A DNA stretch of 7,419 nucleotides, from positions 1 to 7,419 of the forward strand of contig JAUWJN010000116.1 of NCBI GenBank assembly GCA_030607655.1, given 5' to 3'. Under the pieces are notes generated by a model. It had not been told where the DNA came from. It searched no databases and saw nothing but the letters and a program-made list of their open reading frames with translations. How positions within the stretch are numbered: the first letter of the stretch is position 1; each line of letters starts with the position of its first letter. This DNA is from a bacterium. Its GTDB lineage: Bacteria; Armatimonadota; Zipacnadia; Zipacnadales; Zipacnadaceae. Below are positions 6,291 through 7,419 of this stretch, piece after piece. Made by a program: the position numbers and the translations under genes.

Positions 6291-6317
6291 CTTTCCCGAA
6301 TTATTCTCACTATCCTA

Positions 6318-6347
6318 AGTATACAGGGCAAGCGGCTCTGGTAGCAA
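6318..6347 (-). promoter_or_regulatory. Sigma70-type promoter for acpS and the leftward run
   Basis: On the minus strand TTGCTA (6347-6342, 4 of 6 matches to TTGACA) and TATACT (6323-6318, 5 of 6 matches to TATAAT) are separated by 18 nt. Transcription would start near 6311, about 20 nt before the GTG of acpS. It is the best promoter found for the leftward genes. Confidence 0.55.
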
Positions 6348-6389
6348 GAGGCATGTAGCTTGTGAACCGCCCCGTTATGAATTGACTCC

Positions 6390-6409
6390 AGTTTATGTTA
6401 CAATAAACT
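6390..6409 (+). promoter_or_regulatory. rlmN promoter (extended -10) embedded in a palindrome
   Basis: The plus strand has TG-T-TACAAT (6396-6404), an extended -10 element with TACAAT matching TATAAT at 5 of 6 positions; transcription would start near 6411. The box lies in an inverted repeat: AGTTTAT (6390-6396), 6 nt, ATAAACT (6403-6409), with perfect 7-nt arms. TTGACT at 6382-6387 is only 11 nt from the -10, too close for a normal -35. The palindrome could be an operator for a repressor, though no regulator gene is in view. Confidence 0.45.
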
Positions 6410-6412
6410 ACC

Positions 6413-6416
6413 GAGG
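6413..6416 (+). promoter_or_regulatory. Probable Shine-Dalgarno of rlmN
   Basis: GAGG lies 11 nt before the ATG at 6428-6430, slightly far but the only site available. With a start point near 6411 the leader would be only about 17 nt long. Confidence 0.4.
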
Positions 6417-6427
6417 CTAGCGCTATT

Positions 6428-7419
6428 ATGCGATTATTTTATGAACTGGACTACGAGGAATTGAGCCAATGGCTGGCGGAGCAGCACCAGCCCGGCTACC
6501 GCACTGCCCAGATCTTTGAATGGGTCTATCGCCACGCGGTGGGCAGTTTCGCGCAGATGACCAATATCCCCACCGAGCTGCGCGAGGTCTTGGCGGCTGA
6601 ATTTGAGTTGGACTCGCCCCAGATACTGCAAGTGGCTACCGGTTCCGAAGCGACCAAGTATTTGCTCGGCTATGCCGACGAGGCACAGATTGAGTGCGCC
6701 AGCATCCAGATGGTCCCCGGTCATACTTCTTGTCTGTCCAGCCAGGTGGGCTGCGCGATGGGGTGCGTGTTTTGCGCATCGGCGTTAGGTGGCCTGCAGC
6801 GGAACCTGACCGCTGGTGAAATCATTGCCCAGGCACTGGCCGTGCAGCGCCAGACGGGCCGGCCACGCAACCTGGTCTTTATGGGCATCGGCGAGCCGTT
6901 GTTGAATCTGGACAGCGTCGCCGCTGCCATTGACCGGTTTACCGATCCCCGCGCTCTGGGCCTCTCGCCGCAGCGGATAACAGTTTCTACCGCCGGTGTA
7001 GTTCCCGGTATTCGCCGCCTGGCCGACCTGCGACTGGGCGTCGAGCTGGCCGTATCCCTCAATGCCTCCACCGACCGGCAGCGGGCTGAGTTGATGCCAG
7101 GAGTGGCGCGCTGGAGTCTCAGCGAGCTAATTGAAGCGAGCCAGTACTTCACTGAGGTTAGTCGGGGCCAACCAGTTACCTTTGCCTACGTGCTTATGAA
7201 AGGGGTTAACGACTTCTTCGCGGATGCCGACCGCCTGGTTGCGTTACTCAGACCGCTGCGCCATCATCTGAACATAGTCCCCTTCAATCCGGTGCCACAC
7301 GCCGCGCTGAGGCCACCCAGCTCCACGCGGATTGCGGCTTTCACTCGGCGACTGCGGACGCAAGGGCTGAATGTTAGTGTCCGCCATAGCAAGGGGGCTG
7401 AGGTCAACGCGGCCTGCGG
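6428..7419 (+). CDS. rlmN: Dual-specificity RNA methyltransferase RlmN (3' end beyond window)
   Basis: Translation from ATG 6428 stays open for 330 codons to the right edge. RlmN is a radical-SAM enzyme that methylates C2 of A2503 in 23S rRNA and of A37 in some tRNAs. The N-terminal accessory domain includes YRTAQIFEWVY (24-34) and FAQMTNIP (41-48). SSQVGCAMGCVFCAS (104-118) holds the 4Fe-4S cysteines C109, C113 and C116. RNLTAGEI (125-132), FMGIGEPLLN (151-160), AVSLNA (208-213) and IVPFNPVPH (283-291) follow in family order. KGAEVNAAC (322-330) ends at C330, matching the catalytic cysteine that carries the methyl group (C355 in E. coli). Only roughly the last 10-25 residues should be missing. 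Cfr, the antibiotic-resistance relative, shares the last motif, but the overall pattern and housekeeping setting favour RlmN. It diverges from acpS. Confidence 0.95.
   Translation, partial: MRLFYELDYEELSQWLAEQHQPGYRTAQIFEWVYRHAVGSFAQMTNIPTELREVLAAEFELDSPQILQVATGSEATKYLLGYADEAQIECASIQMVPGHTSCLSSQVGCAMGCVFCASALGGLQRNLTAGEIIAQALAVQRQTGRPRNLVFMGIGEPLLNLDSVAAAIDRFTDPRALGLSPQRITVSTAGVVPGIRRLADLRLGVELAVSLNASTDRQRAELMPGVARWSLSELIEASQYFTEVSRGQPVTFAYVLMKGVNDFFADADRLVALLRPLRHHLNIVPFNPVPHAALRPPSSTRIAAFTRRLRTQGLNVSVRHSKGAEVNAAC

Noticed and set aside
6382..6404. TTGACT plus TACAAT as a classic -35/-10 pair for rlmN
   Set aside because: The spacer is 11 nt, far below the usual 16-18 nt; the extended -10 reading is preferred.
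6721..7152. 143-aa open frame on the minus strand
   Set aside because: It is antisense to the radical-SAM core of rlmN, which is certain from its motifs.

Overview
The window is a compact, moderately GC-rich stretch of bacterial chromosome. One long leftward gene series (- strand, about positions 6290 to 1) faces away from a single rightward gene (rlmN, from 6428). The LptF/LptG-type permease points to a diderm (Gram-negative-type) organism. A uroporphyrinogen-decarboxylase-fold protein next to a Gfo/Idh/MocA oxidoreductase is a pairing common in Armatimonadota, Planctomycetota and related, largely uncultured lineages. That placement is inference; no single marker here proves it.

Layout from the right. 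rlmN (6428 to the right edge, incomplete) and acpS (5874-6290) diverge from a 137-bp region with a good sigma70-type promoter for acpS and an extended -10 promoter inside a palindrome for rlmN. acpS is followed almost without a gap by the LptF/LptG permease (4779-5852). Next comes the only large non-coding stretch, 4377-4778, occupied by repeats: a degenerate heptamer repeat and a 273-bp composite element with hairpin-forming inverted ends and two internal hairpins of matching geometry. Then come a GT-C/TMTC-like polytopic membrane protein (2997-4376), purA (1673-2953), a non-HemE UroD-family protein (596-1666) and the 5' part of a Gfo/Idh/MocA oxidoreductase (1-542, running off the left edge).

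Functionally, the right half holds cell-maintenance genes: acyl-carrier-protein activation, export of LPS or a related lipid, and 23S rRNA/tRNA methylation. purA makes adenylosuccinate for AMP synthesis. The two leftmost genes look like accessory catabolic functions of unknown substrate, riding behind purA with very short spacers. No CRISPR array, tRNA, rRNA, transposase or phage gene was seen. Nothing here amounts to a convincing new multi-gene system; the most unusual object is the composite repeat at 4417-4689.
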